DNA of 41,671 nucleotides from an uncultured Lachnospiraceae bacterium (lineage in GTDB: Bacteria > Bacillota > Clostridia > Lachnospirales > Lachnospiraceae): positions 1 through 41,671 of the forward strand of contig CANDKY010000027.1 in the NCBI GenBank assembly GCA_947385425.1. The letters are read 5' to 3'. A program made the translations under genes and the position numbers. Below are positions 7,284-16,400 of this stretch, one piece after another. The notes below the pieces were generated by a model, which had not been told where the DNA came from, did not search any database, and worked only from the letters and a program-made list of their open reading frames with translations. Position 1 is the stretch's first letter. Every line of letters starts with the position of its first letter.

Positions 7284-8774
7284 ATGTTATTTCATTCGTA
7301 TTTGTTTGTGTTTATTTTCCTGCCGGTGAGCCTAGCCGGATATTATCTGCTGGCAGGAAGGGGAAAGGGGGCTGCGGCCAGGTTATGGCTGGCGGCGGTG
7401 TCCCTTTGGTTTTACGGGAGTTTCCGGGCCGTATATCTCTTGATTCTCTTAGGCAGCGCGGTGTTTAATTATGGTATTTATTTGCGGATGGAAAAGCGGC
7501 GGGACGCCGACGTGGCGGGCAGGTTATGGCTGGCTTTTGGGGCCTGTGGGAATCTGGCTTTGCTGGCTTATTTTAAATATACGAATTTTTTTCTGGAGAA
7601 TCTGTACCGGTTAGGCGGAAAGGAATTTACGGCATGGAAAATCCTGCTTCCGGTGGGGATCAGCTTTTTTACGTTTCAGCAGATTTCTTTTCTGGCGGAC
7701 GGATACCGCGGGGAAATCAGGGGCTGCGGTTTTTTGGATTATTTGCTTTATATTGTTTATTTTCCGAAGCTGGTGGAGGGGCCTTTGGCGAAGCATGAGG
7801 AGCTGCTTCCGCAGTTTGCGGCGATTGGGAAAAATTGTTTTGACGGAGAGCGTTTTATACAGGGGATTGCTTTGTTTATTATGGGGCTGCTGAAGAAGGT
7901 TATATTGGCGGATACTTTCGGAGGGGCTGTGGATTACGGGTATTCCAACCTGGCGTTGATGCATGGCCTGGATGCGGCGCTGTTGGTGGTTTTTTATGCG
8001 CTGCAGTTATATTTCGATTTCAGCGGTTATTGCGATATGGCCAGGGGCGTTAGCTGGATGTTCGGCATAGAACTGCCGGTGAATTTCAATTCGCCTTATA
8101 AGGCGGGGGATATCGTTGATTTTTGGAAGCGTTGGCATATTACGCTGAACCGTTTTTTTACAAAGTATGTTTACATTCCGTTGGGAGGGAACCGGAGAGG
8201 GAAGTGGAGGACATACCGTAATTTGCTGGCGGTCTTTTTCCTGAGCGGGATATGGCACGGCGCGGGATGGAATTTCATCCTCTGGGGGATGATGCATGGC
8301 GTGCTTTATGTTTTGACGCGGATGTGGCAGGGAAGAAGGGGGGCGGCGTGCAGCAGGAAGGCTGCCGGAGGCGTACGGAGGCTGGCCGGTGTGGCGGCTA
8401 CGTTCCTGTATGTCAGTGTGGCATGGGTGTATTTCCGGGCGGAAAGCGTGGCGCAGGGGAATGAGCTTCTGGTTAAAATATTCCGGAATGATTTTGTAAG
8501 GGTAAACCGGAATCTGGCCGGGTATTTTAATTTGGATGAATTTTGGTACGTCCTGAAAGTATTGCGGCTGGACAGGTGGGAATTCGGGCATTATATTTTA
8601 ATGGCGGTGATAACGGCAGGTTCGCTTCTGCTTATATTTTTCGGGAAAAATGCGGCGCAGGCGGCGGAGCGGATGAAACCGGGAATCTGGAACGCTGTGC
8701 TTTTGGCGGTGCTGCTCTTATGGTGCGTGCTGTCGTTTTCCAATGTCAGTACGTTTCTGTATTTTAACTTTTAG
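7284..8774 (+). CDS. MBOAT family O-acyltransferase
   Basis: A 496-residue polytopic membrane enzyme of the AlgI/DltB/PatA group, which moves acyl (often acetyl) groups onto extracellular glycans. Diagnostic features are DFWKRWHITLNRFF with His285, YIPLGGNRRG, and SGIWHGAGWNF with the invariant catalytic His325. Length and the run of about ten membrane segments fit the family. GGAG lies seven bases before the ATG. Downstream sits an SGNH-like protein, the usual partner in these systems (AlgJ/AlgX or DltD type). Together they imply O-acylation of the surface polymer made by this locus. The TAG stop overlaps the target-site duplication of a MITE-like element; restoring the pre-insertion sequence gives the same stop, so the protein is unaffected. 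Confidence 0.9.
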   Translation: MLFHSYLFVFIFLPVSLAGYYLLAGRGKGAAARLWLAAVSLWFYGSFRAVYLLILLGSAVFNYGIYLRMEKRRDADVAGRLWLAFGACGNLALLAYFKYTNFFLENLYRLGGKEFTAWKILLPVGISFFTFQQISFLADGYRGEIRGCGFLDYLLYIVYFPKLVEGPLAKHEELLPQFAAIGKNCFDGERFIQGIALFIMGLLKKVILADTFGGAVDYGYSNLALMHGLDAALLVVFYALQLYFDFSGYCDMARGVSWMFGIELPVNFNSPYKAGDIVDFWKRWHITLNRFFTKYVYIPLGGNRRGKWRTYRNLLAVFFLSGIWHGAGWNFILWGMMHGVLYVLTRMWQGRRGAACSRKAAGGVRRLAGVAATFLYVSVAWVYFRAESVAQGNELLVKIFRNDFVRVNRNLAGYFNLDEFWYVLKVLRLDRWEFGHYILMAVITAGSLLLIFFGKNAAQAAERMKPGIWNAVLLAVLLLWCVLSFSNVSTFLYFNF

Positions 8775-8930
8775 GAACTGTAGGAAAATAACCTGTGACA
8801 GTTGCGCCGGATTTTTTTTCGAGAGTGCCAACCCAAAATCGGGCGCATAGTGGGCTATGTAACTGATTTTGGGTTGGTGCTATCGGAGAAAAAGACCAGC
8901 AAATGGCATAGGTTATTTTCTTACAGTTCC
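8774..8930. mobile_element. MITE-like element, copy 1 (157 bp)
   Basis: Terminal inverted repeats GGAACTGTAGGAAAATAACC and GGTTATTTTCTTACAGTTCC bound the element. It is flanked by the 3-bp direct repeat TTA (8771-8773 and 8931-8933). An inner palindrome, CCAACCCAAAATC with GATTTTGGGTTGG, makes most of it self-complementary. It has no coding capacity. Copy 2 (12545-12696) has the same ends and the same TTA duplication. Confidence 0.8.
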
Positions 8931-8946
8931 TTAGCAGCGTGAAAAG

Positions 8947-9036
8947 AAGCTCTAAGGCGTCAAAGGACGCCGCCTAAGAGCTTAATCACGCGGAAGAACG
9001 CAAAGCGAAGTATCGCTTGAAAAGCGGCGTTCTTCC
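8947..9036 (+). other. Two consecutive hairpins between MBOAT and SGNH genes
   Basis: AAGCTCTAAGGCG (8947-8959) pairs imperfectly with a segment ending at 8983. GGAAGAACGC (8992-9001) pairs perfectly with GCGTTCTTCC (9027-9036), with a smaller stem AAGCGA...TCGCTT inside. They could attenuate or stabilise the transcript between two genes that belong together. No U-run follows either stem. Confidence 0.5.
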
Positions 9037-9092
9037 AGGTATTTCATAGCCGGGGTTGCGATATAAAGTCGGAGGGGAGTAGGAAGGGCGGT

Positions 9093-10148
9093 ATGGGAAT
9101 GTGTAAAAGATGGATGGCGGTTTTCCTTGCGGTGTGGGCGGTTTTGACAGGCGCGGTGGTTTTTTTGGTGGTGTATGTGGATCCTTTTTTTCAGTATCAT
9201 GAACCATTGGAGGGGTTTCCTTATGTGGTGGATCATCAGATTAACCAGAATCCGGGTATGGCGAAGCATATGGAGTATGACAGCGTCATTTTGGGTTCGT
9301 CCATGACGGTAAATTTTAATACAAACTGGTTCCGGGAGCTGTTGGGGCTGCGTACGCTGAAGCTTAGTTACAGCGGGGCATTTCCGAGGGATCAGGCGAA
9401 TATCATGGATGTTATATTCCGCAGCGGGCATAGTGTGGATGCGGTTTTTCTTGGAATTGATGTGATTACTTACAGCGGCGGTGTGGAGGAAACCAAATAT
9501 CCGATACCGGAGTATTTGTATGATGATAATGTGTGGAACGATGTGCCGTATGTTTTGAATAAGGATGTTCTGCTGGAATATATTTTGCGGCCGCTGGCGG
9601 ATCCGGATAAAACGGATTTGGCAACAGTGTATGCGAGCTGGTGGACGGACGAGTATTATAATAAGCAGTGGGTTATGCATAATTATGTTTCACCGGAAAA
9701 AGTGCGGGAAGAGGCGGATCCGGAAAGTTATGTGCAGAATGTGAAGGCGAATATGGATGTAAATATCTGTCCCTATATTGAGCAGCACCCGGATACGGAG
9801 TTTTATATTTTTTTCCCGCCATATAGTATTTTGTTCTGGAATGATGTGCTGCAGGAAAATCATTTAGAGGCGACTATGAGGGAGTATGAGTATATTGCGG
9901 AGCGGGTGGCAGCTTATGGGAACGTGCGTATTTTCTTTTTCCCGAATCAGGAGTGGATTGTCTGTAATCTGGACAATTATGCGGATTACAGCCATTACCA
10001 TCCGGATATAAACCGGTATATGACGGAATGTTTTGCGTCAGGGGAATGCGAGGTGACAGCAGGGAACCTGGGGGAGGAATTGCAGGAGATGAGGGAAATA
10101 GTGGCTTCTTACGATTTTGAAGGGTTGTTTGCAGAGCAGGATTGGTGA
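9093..10148 (+). CDS. SGNH-hydrolase-like partner of the MBOAT acyltransferase
   Basis: A 351-residue protein with one N-terminal membrane anchor (about 7-27) and an external domain. VILGSSMTVNFN at about 65-76 is the block I serine motif (Ser69/Ser70). YADYSHYHPDINRYM near the C-terminus supplies the D-x-x-H pair (Asp298, His301). This matches the DltD/AlgJ/AlgX type of acyl-transfer partner that takes an acyl group delivered by an MBOAT protein and places it on a glycan outside the cell. The gene follows the MBOAT gene directly apart from the MITE and hairpins. A strong purine-rich site (GGAGGGGAG) precedes the ATG. The acyl group and acceptor cannot be told from sequence. Confidence 0.7.
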   Translation: MGMCKRWMAVFLAVWAVLTGAVVFLVVYVDPFFQYHEPLEGFPYVVDHQINQNPGMAKHMEYDSVILGSSMTVNFNTNWFRELLGLRTLKLSYSGAFPRDQANIMDVIFRSGHSVDAVFLGIDVITYSGGVEETKYPIPEYLYDDNVWNDVPYVLNKDVLLEYILRPLADPDKTDLATVYASWWTDEYYNKQWVMHNYVSPEKVREEADPESYVQNVKANMDVNICPYIEQHPDTEFYIFFPPYSILFWNDVLQENHLEATMREYEYIAERVAAYGNVRIFFFPNQEWIVCNLDNYADYSHYHPDINRYMTECFASGECEVTAGNLGEELQEMREIVASYDFEGLFAEQDW

Positions 10149-10212
10149 TGCCGCGTTGCCATAGGATAATGATGGTGCCGCATCGCCGTATTCGGACATG
10201 GATTTTAAGTGT

Positions 10213-11193
10213 TCAGCGTTTCGAAGTCCGCCCGGTATTGACCAGTTCTGCCAGCCGTTCCGCCATCAGCCTGCGTCCTGCATCATTTAAGTGGATATAG
10301 TCGTCCATATATTCCATATAGTTGTCCTCGTTGATTGTCCCGTAAAAATTGTCGATAATAGATACGCCGCAGGAAATGGATACATCAATTTCTTTCAACA
10401 GGTAGTGCGGCAGCGCGCCATTGCCCAAGTCGGTGCTTCCTCCGTTTTGGTAGTTGCCGTTTCCATCGATGGCGTGGGCAAAGGTGTGCGACATAACGAC
10501 AATGCGGATATAGGGGTATGTCTGTTGGATGTCTTCTATGGCATTGCGCAGGCCTCCGGTGTAGGTGCTCAGCTCATAAGGGTCATTGGGGTTGTCGGAG
10601 GGTATCAGGGCGAGGTAGTCGGCGGCATCATATACGATGGCGATTATGTCAACAGTGCTGTAATCAATACTTTTCAAGGTCTCTGCGGCTTCTGTATATT
10701 TTGGATCGGACTCAGCGGCTGCGGCTGCTTCCAGCCGGTTGAAATCTTTGCTGCAGATACTTTCGGCTACATAGGGAAGGTTAAAATTGTCTTTCGGGAA
10801 ATTTTCATTATAGGAGGAATAGCGTGCGCCGATGGTGGATTCCGGGAAGCCGCCGTTGTACACTATGGCGCCGGTATCGGAAGCCAGCAGGGAGGTAAAG
10901 CTGCCGGAGCCTGTACCGTCTGTCAGGATGTTGTTGCCAAGGCAGAGGATGGTGGTGACTCCATCGTCCTCATGGCCTTCTAAAAGGGTTTCGCTTAAGG
11001 GGAGGATAGTATCCAGGGCTTCTATGTCAAAACCCTCTGCCAGGTTGTTCGGGTCGTAGTCGGATTTCGTACCACGGTTCCACAGGATCAGTCTTATGAC
11101 GGAAATAGCGGCAAGGGTTAATATGGCGATAAGCAATACGAGATGGGGGGTAAGTCGGAATTCTTTTTTACCTTTTGGGCTTCGGTTATTCAT
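10213..11193 (-). CDS. Membrane-anchored SGNH/GDSL-like protein lacking the usual serine
   Basis: A 326-residue protein from ATG 11193, which has GAGG seven bases upstream; an in-frame TTG lies 12 bases earlier. One membrane anchor spans about residues 18-37 and the rest is external. The fold pattern is SGNH: a hydrophobic strand leading into LCLGNNIL at the position of the GDS nucleophile motif, NGGFPEST as a probable Gly block, and DDYIHLNDAGRRLMAERL with the D-x-x-H of block V. The nucleophile serine is replaced by Asn (G86-N87-N88). It may be inactive as an esterase, a binding protein, or a variant enzyme. It points away from the MBOAT operon and ends only 65 bases from it. Confidence 0.65.
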   Translation of the reverse strand: MNNRSPKGKKEFRLTPHLVLLIAILTLAAISVIRLILWNRGTKSDYDPNNLAEGFDIEALDTILPLSETLLEGHEDDGVTTILCLGNNILTDGTGSGSFTSLLASDTGAIVYNGGFPESTIGARYSSYNENFPKDNFNLPYVAESICSKDFNRLEAAAAAESDPKYTEAAETLKSIDYSTVDIIAIVYDAADYLALIPSDNPNDPYELSTYTGGLRNAIEDIQQTYPYIRIVVMSHTFAHAIDGNGNYQNGGSTDLGNGALPHYLLKEIDVSISCGVSIIDNFYGTINEDNYMEYMDDYIHLNDAGRRLMAERLAELVNTGRTSKR

Positions 11194-11248
11194 AAATTTC
11201 CTCAATTCTTTCTTTTTTACACTTTTTTAACGGCATTAAAAATTTCGG

Positions 11249-11280
11249 CCTGTGCGGTTGGTGCCCTGCATCCTCCCGGC
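11249..11280 (+). repeat. Hairpin repeat, family C (copy 2, left half)
   Basis: Shares CCTGTGCGGTTGGTGCCCTG and the following CCTCCCGGC with copies at 4271 and 35125, but the matching right arm is missing; it runs directly into a family B end at 11283. As at 4271, it lies upstream of a minus-strand start codon. Confidence 0.55.
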
Positions 11281-11282
11281 AA

Positions 11283-11340
11283 TGTCATTAACTTAAGCTT
11301 TTCGGGGTGCTGCAGACCATATATTTCAATCCGGATCATT
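11283..11340 (-). repeat. Palindromic repeat, family B (copy 2, one end)
   Basis: Read on the minus strand this segment gives ATCCGGATTGAAATATATGG then GCTTAAGTTAATGACATTG, nearly the same as 6126-6182. Only one arm is present. Confidence 0.6.
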
Positions 11341-11362
11341 TCTGAATCGGCACAAAATATGC

Positions 11363-11394
11363 GCCGGATAAAATTTGTAACCATTTTATCCGGC
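11363..11394 (-). terminator. Perfect 12-bp stem downstream of the zinc-ribbon gene
   Basis: GCCGGATAAAAT (11363-11374) and ATTTTATCCGGC (11383-11394) pair perfectly around an 8-base loop, just past the stop of the minus-strand gene. It probably ends that transcript. The same DNA could act on the plus strand. Confidence 0.6.
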
Positions 11395-11418
11395 ATACAT
11401 ATCCGCACTTTTAAATTG

Positions 11419-11676
11419 TTAGCATTGCTGCCGATGAAGTTCTTTATACCACTTGCTGTATTTGTACATGCGGTAAGTGGTGCTTAACTCTTTGAGTTGA
11501 TCCGGATCAGCGCACTTTGCTTTGAAAGCGTTCCGCTCGTCCATGTCCATGCTGACATAGTCCATATAGGGAATACGGAGTTCAGTAATGGAGCCGCCAC
11601 ATTTGGGACAGGTCATCTTGTGCCCGTTTAACATGTGGACGCGATGGCAGGGTTTGCAGTAGTGCATATACATCAT
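11419..11676 (-). CDS. Small zinc-ribbon protein
   Basis: An 85-residue protein from ATG 11676, chosen because AGAGAGGGG lies nine bases upstream. It opens MMYMHYCKPCHRVHML and then MTCPKCGGSITEL: two Cys-x2-Cys knuckles 13 residues apart that would bind one zinc. The rest is a helical, charged tail (KCADPDQLKELSTTYRMYK). Such short ribbons are common in Clostridia and are usually annotated hypothetical. The role is unknown. It is not in an obvious operon. Confidence 0.65.
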   Translation of the reverse strand: MMYMHYCKPCHRVHMLNGHKMTCPKCGGSITELRIPYMDYVSMDMDERNAFKAKCADPDQLKELSTTYRMYKYSKWYKELHRQQC

Positions 11677-11819
11677 TTGATGATTTCCCCTCTCTGGATA
11701 TGTCTTAATTTTCTGGTAATTTATTCTTATATTTGATTGTGACAGCAATGACTAAAAAAGTCAACAATTATTTTATTTATTCATCGACAAAATAGTATGA
11801 GGAGGGCCTGTTAGGACGG

Positions 11820-12832
11820 CTATTTTGCATATTGGGAAAAATATTCCTGTGCTTTTTTTGCATCCAGGCCGAATTTATTCTGCAGTTTAAGCAGAATCCG
11901 TCCCATATCAATCCCTTCTTCCATATTGTCTTCAATAAATATACGTATTCCTTCTGCCCGGCCTTCTTCATGGCCTTTTGCCCGGCCTTCCTCAACCAGC
12001 ATTTGTCCTAACCGTGTCATACGCATTACCTCCCTGATATTTTCCAATTCGCTGCCCGATAGAAACTTTTCCGCAAATGCATAAATTAATGCCTGCACCT
12101 GTTCTTTTTCCGTATTTGTCAGGCATCTAACCTCTTTTTCTTTTAATAGGCTGAGGGAACTGCTGATTCTCGCGGCGTTGCCCATTGTTCCGCCCATAAT
12201 CGGCAGAAGGATGAGGCTGATAATATCGTCCTTTTCCAGCGGTATCCCATTTTCTGTTTTTTCTGTGATTTGCTCCAGAATGTTTTCCGCATTTTTGTCC
12301 TGTAATGAAATAGGATCCATTTTATATATATTTATGCCATCCGGGAATTCGGAAATGTGGTGTCTGGCATTTGAACTGTATATTACATGGGTAACAACAG
12401 TTTTTCCTGTTTTCATGGATAAGGTGGCTTCATAGGAGCGGAATCTCCTGCAGTCAGAGGAGGAGATATCCGTAGACTGAAATTCGAAATGATGGATAAC
12501 ATCTGTTTCTGTCAGATAATTAAAATCCGTGTTCTGGCGGTTTAGGAACTGTAGGAAAATAAGTGATACAGATTGCGCAGGATATTTCTTCGAGTGTACA
12601 GGCCAAAAAACGTAGGCGTAGCGGGCTACGTTTTTTGGCCTGTGCAATCGGAGAAATAGACAAGTCAAGATGTGTCACTTATTTTTCTACAGTTCCTTAG
12701 TGTTATCGTGACGGATTCCGTCGGCTCCAAAGCGGATATTTTCTCGTGGATACAAAAATACGGAAGGAATTCTTTGGAAAAGAGTTCGCTTGCCCGTTTC
12801 ATTATACTGTCTTCAATTTTCTTTTGATCCAT
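11820..12832 (-). pseudogene. Rpn/PD-(D/E)XK family gene split by a MITE-like insertion
   Basis: The gene starts at ATG 12832 (MDQKKIEDSIMKRASELF) and is cut after codon 45 by a 152-bp element at 12545-12696. Removing the element and one TTA copy joins 12832-12697 to 12541-11820, giving 858 bases, exactly 286 codons including the stop. The joined reading passes ...ESVTIT-LNRQNTDFNYL... without a break. Downstream are the family's catalytic-type motif HHFEFQSTD, the strand VVTHVIYSS, and a C-terminal tail with EEGRAKGHEEGRAEG. The downstream part has an in-frame ATG inside the element, but a protein from it would lack the first 45 native residues. The promoter is intact, so decay looks recent. 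Confidence 0.85.
12545..12696. mobile_element. MITE-like element, copy 2 (152 bp), inside the pseudogene
   Basis: Ends GGAACTGTAGGAAAATAAGT and the near-perfect inverse ACTTATTTTTCTACAGTTCC, flanked by TTA at 12542-12544 and 12697-12699. A long inner palindrome, AGGCCAAAAAACGTAG with CTACGTTTTTTGGCCT, fills the middle. The outer ends match copy 1 (8774-8930), while the inner arms differ but stay self-complementary. Confidence 0.85.
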
Positions 12833-12848
12833 ATGTTCCCTTTCTTAA

Positions 12849-12877
12849 ATTATAGTAAATATTCCGGATTCCTGCAA
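12849..12877 (-). promoter_or_regulatory. Sigma-A-type promoter of the disrupted Rpn-family gene
   Basis: On the minus strand TTGCAG (12877-12872) and TATAAT (12854-12849) are 17 bases apart, just upstream of the leader that contains GAAAGGGA and ATG 12832. Confidence 0.65.
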
Positions 12878-13082
12878 TAAAAGAATACATATATGTTGTA
12901 TATTTTTTCAAGGATAATGTCCGGTAAAAATTTAATGAAAATTCCGGCGGAAAACACCAGAGAATTGCTCTGCTGAACAAAGATTTAAGATAAATTTATA
13001 ATAAAGTATTTGAGAAACAATGTCAAGGATTTTCGAATCTTTTGTTGAGTATAGTAGATGATACGAAAAAGCAGGTAGGGTG

Positions 13083-13248
13083 CTAGTGCTCCATCCGGCT
13101 AGAAATTGGAGTATGGGACTACCTGTTCCGCATCATTGCGTCGTTAAAATTTCTAGACGATGCCACCGCATCGCCGTCGAAATTTTGCCTAGCACTGGTA
13201 CGAAACATGCATCCCCATACTTCAATTTCTAGCCGGATGGAGCACTAG
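13083..13248. repeat. Palindromic element, family E (166 bp)
   Basis: The ends are long inverted repeats of about 35 bp with one or two mismatches: CTAGTGCTCCATCCGGCTAG at 13083, and CTAGCCGGATGGAGCACTAG ending at 13248. The inner arms continue through AAATTGGAGTATGGG and CCCCATACTTCAATTT. No coding capacity. Only one copy is in this window. The 205 bases before it (12878-13082) show nothing I can identify. Confidence 0.8.
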
Positions 13249-13360
13249 AGCGTGTTTGAAAAATCATTCCACCGATCTGTACGCGGTATAACCGTTTCAC
13301 TGGCGGCGGGGAGGAAACAGCCCGGTTACCTATTACGATTTTTATGTGGAAGAACAATAA
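13247..13360 (+). repeat. Partial family A repeat followed by a gene-end fragment
   Basis: 13247-13300 matches the left half of family A: AGAGCGTGTTTGAAAAATCA, then GATCTGTACGCGGTATAACC. It breaks off and runs into a short open stretch reading GGNSPVTYYDFYVEEQ that stops at 13360, possibly the end of a lost gene. The first 26 bases, with the preceding CT, recur exactly at 29358-29384. Confidence 0.5.
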
Positions 13361-13428
13361 GCCATTGAAAAGCAGCAAGCCCCATGTTATTATGTAAACA
13401 TATGTCTGTTATGGAGGATTTACCTGGA

Positions 13429-16400
13429 ATGAAGAAGAAAAGAAAGAGAAAAGCTCCCGAAACCGGTTTTATGGAATTAAATATAGAAGAAATCGATGGA
13501 GAACCCGGATGTGCAGAGGAAAAGAGTGAACTGCCGAAATGGAAAAAGGATGAGGAAGGGATTGCGTTCGAAACGGATTATTCGGATAGGAAAAAAGAAG
13601 AAACGGAAATGAATTACTCGGATGGAGTCGAAGAGAAAGAACCGGAAACAGATTATTTGGATGAGGTAGAAGGGGAAGAACCGGAAACAGGTTATTTGGA
13701 TGAGCTAGAAGAGGAAGAATCGGAAACAAACTATCTGAACAGGAAAGAAGAGGAAGAATCAAAAACGGGCTATCTGGATGAGGAGGAAGAGGGAGAAGCA
13801 GGAACAGATTATCTGGATGGGGAGGAAGAGGGAGAAACAGGAACAGATTATCTGGACGGGGAGGAAGGGGAGGAACCCGAAACAGGCTATCCAGAGGAGG
13901 AAGAAAAGGAAAGTGTAGAAATAGATTATTTGGATGAAGAAGAACCGGAACCGGACTATTTGGATGAAGACAGTGAAGAACTGTCAGAAAACGTACATAT
14001 CTATTTTGCAGAGGTGAAAGAGAACACTGTATATTTAGAGGCAGAACCATCGAAAAAGGAAGAAACCGGGAGTACGGAGGAAGGTGCCGGCAAAGGGCAG
14101 GATAAAGGACAGCCGGAGGAGGGATACCTGGATGATGAATATGGAGAGGAAGACGATTATATAGAAGCCGGGTATGAAGGGGCGGAATGCAGCGTTGCAG
14201 AAGAACTGCCGGAGGGAACCGGAGAGGAAGACATACCGGAAGAGTGTATGGCCGAGGATGCCAAAGACAGCGGAAGCCGCTCTGCAGCAGGATATAGTAA
14301 GACAGCAGCGGACTGTAAAAGAAGGCATATCAGGAAGGGCAGGCCGATAGCCGGGATAGACGGAAAGGGCAGGGCCGCAAAGGGGCATCAGGCTGCAGGA
14401 AGGAAAAAAGGATTTCTTTACAGGATAAAGCACATAGATGTGGTGAACCATATAGCGGCTTCTGTCGGGGTTTTTATTTTGGCAGGATCTATTGTGCTGG
14501 GGACACTTTATGCCAATGAACGTATGGAAGCGGCGCAGATGGCATCTTTTTCCGAAGTGGGAATGCAGATGGAAGGCATTGCAGTAATCGGGGAAAGCGG
14601 ACTGCTGGCCATGACTGATGCGCAGAATATGAAGGCGGCAGTGGCAGAAGCGGAAGCGGCGGAGGAAGCTGCAGCGGTTAAAGAATATGAAGAAAAAGAA
14701 TTGTATGAGGAAGGTTCTATAGAAGTAGAGATGCACTTAAGTTCCGTGCAGAGGGATCTTAAGATAAAATTTATCAACAAGGAAACCGGCAAGCTTATAC
14801 CCAGTGTCCCTTTTGAGGTAACTGTAGTAGGTGCGGATAAGAAAAGCTATGTGTTGAAAGATGACGACATGGACGGGATTATTTATCTGGCCAATACAGA
14901 ACCGGGAAACTGCAGTGTAGCGATGATGGAAGTGGAACATGCGGAAGAGTATGCCATTTCTACAGAAAGTGTGCCTGTAACGGTAAAGGATACGATCGAA
15001 TACAAGAAGGTTGATGTGGCGGATGAGATAAAGAAGGAGTCGGAAGTGAACACGGCTGCCGAGGATACAAAAAGGGTATCCGCTACGGAATCTTCTCTTA
15101 AGGACACGGTCGGCTTTGTAGAATCAACAAAGGAGGCGGCGGATAAGGCTGGCGGTACAAAATCCGAAGCGGAAAATACTAAGGATGCAGGTTCCAAAAC
15201 AGAGGGAAAAGGCGGAACGGGAGAGGTTCCGGATACAGGGAAAAATACCGGTACGGAAAATGCACCGGATGCGAAGGGGGAAAGTAATGCCCAGAAAGTT
15301 TTCGATACAACAGAAAGCGGGTATGAGGAGGTTTCAAAAGAAAATATCGCGGATCCTGTCGCGGCGTTCAGCGACAATGGCGCACAGGAGAATAACGGGC
15401 AGGATAACAATTCGGAGGGGGAAGGGACAGAAGGGGAAGCGCCTTCCGTGGCTTTGAGCAGGACTGAAACCAGCCTTCTGGCCAACCATACGATGCAGCT
15501 TTCTGCAACCGTGAAGGGAATGGAGGACAAATCCGTTGCATGGGTATCCGATAACAGTGAAGTGGCAGGAGTGGCGCTGGACGGTACGGTGACGGGTGTC
15601 AGTGCAGGGACGGCAACGATTACGGTGATCTGCAACGGGGATAACAGTATAACGGCATCTTGTATAGTTACGGTGCATACGGAACCGTCAGAGGATAATA
15701 ATACAAAATTGTCGGATAAGGATGGCAATGCGCTGTATGTGATGAACAGTGACGGGACATTCCGGGAAGCCGTTTATGCGGATTATTACACGGCGGACAA
15801 GCTGTACCGGGCATCGGAAAAGGAACAGGGAGGCCAGGATCAGGGGGCGGAAAACCAGCCGTCAGAAGGACAGGGTAACCAGAACCAGGGGGAGGAAAAC
15901 CAGCCGCAGGAAGGCCAGGATAACCAGAACCAGGGGGAAGGGAACCAGCCGCAGGAAGGGCAGGGCAGCCAGAACCAGGGGGCAGGGAGCCAGCCGCAGG
16001 AAGGGCAGGACAGCCAGGATCAGGGAGAGGGGAACCAGCCGCAGGAAGGCCAGGGCACCCAGAACCAGGATCAAGGGGAGGACAACCAGCCGTCGGAAGG
16101 TCAAGGCAGCCAGAATCAGGGGGAGGACAACCAGCCGTCGGAAGGACAGGACAACCAAAATCAGGGACAGGGAAACCAAGGCCAGGATTCGGGGAACCAG
16201 CCGCAGGAAGGGGAGGAAAACCAGGAGCAGGGAAATGGACCGCAGGAAGGTGATGGGAACCAGGCAGCGGAGGGCCAGGAAAAGCCGGCGGATGAATATA
16301 AATATACCGGTTGGCAGACGATAGATGGAAAGACATATTATTTTGACGCGGATGGGAATAAAGTGACAGGGGAGCAGGTAATCCAGGGGGCAAAGTATAC

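Noticed and set aside
15749-16324. Arg/Thr-rich open frame within the giant GH25 gene
   Set aside because: It is the alternate frame of the NQPQEGQ linker repeats.
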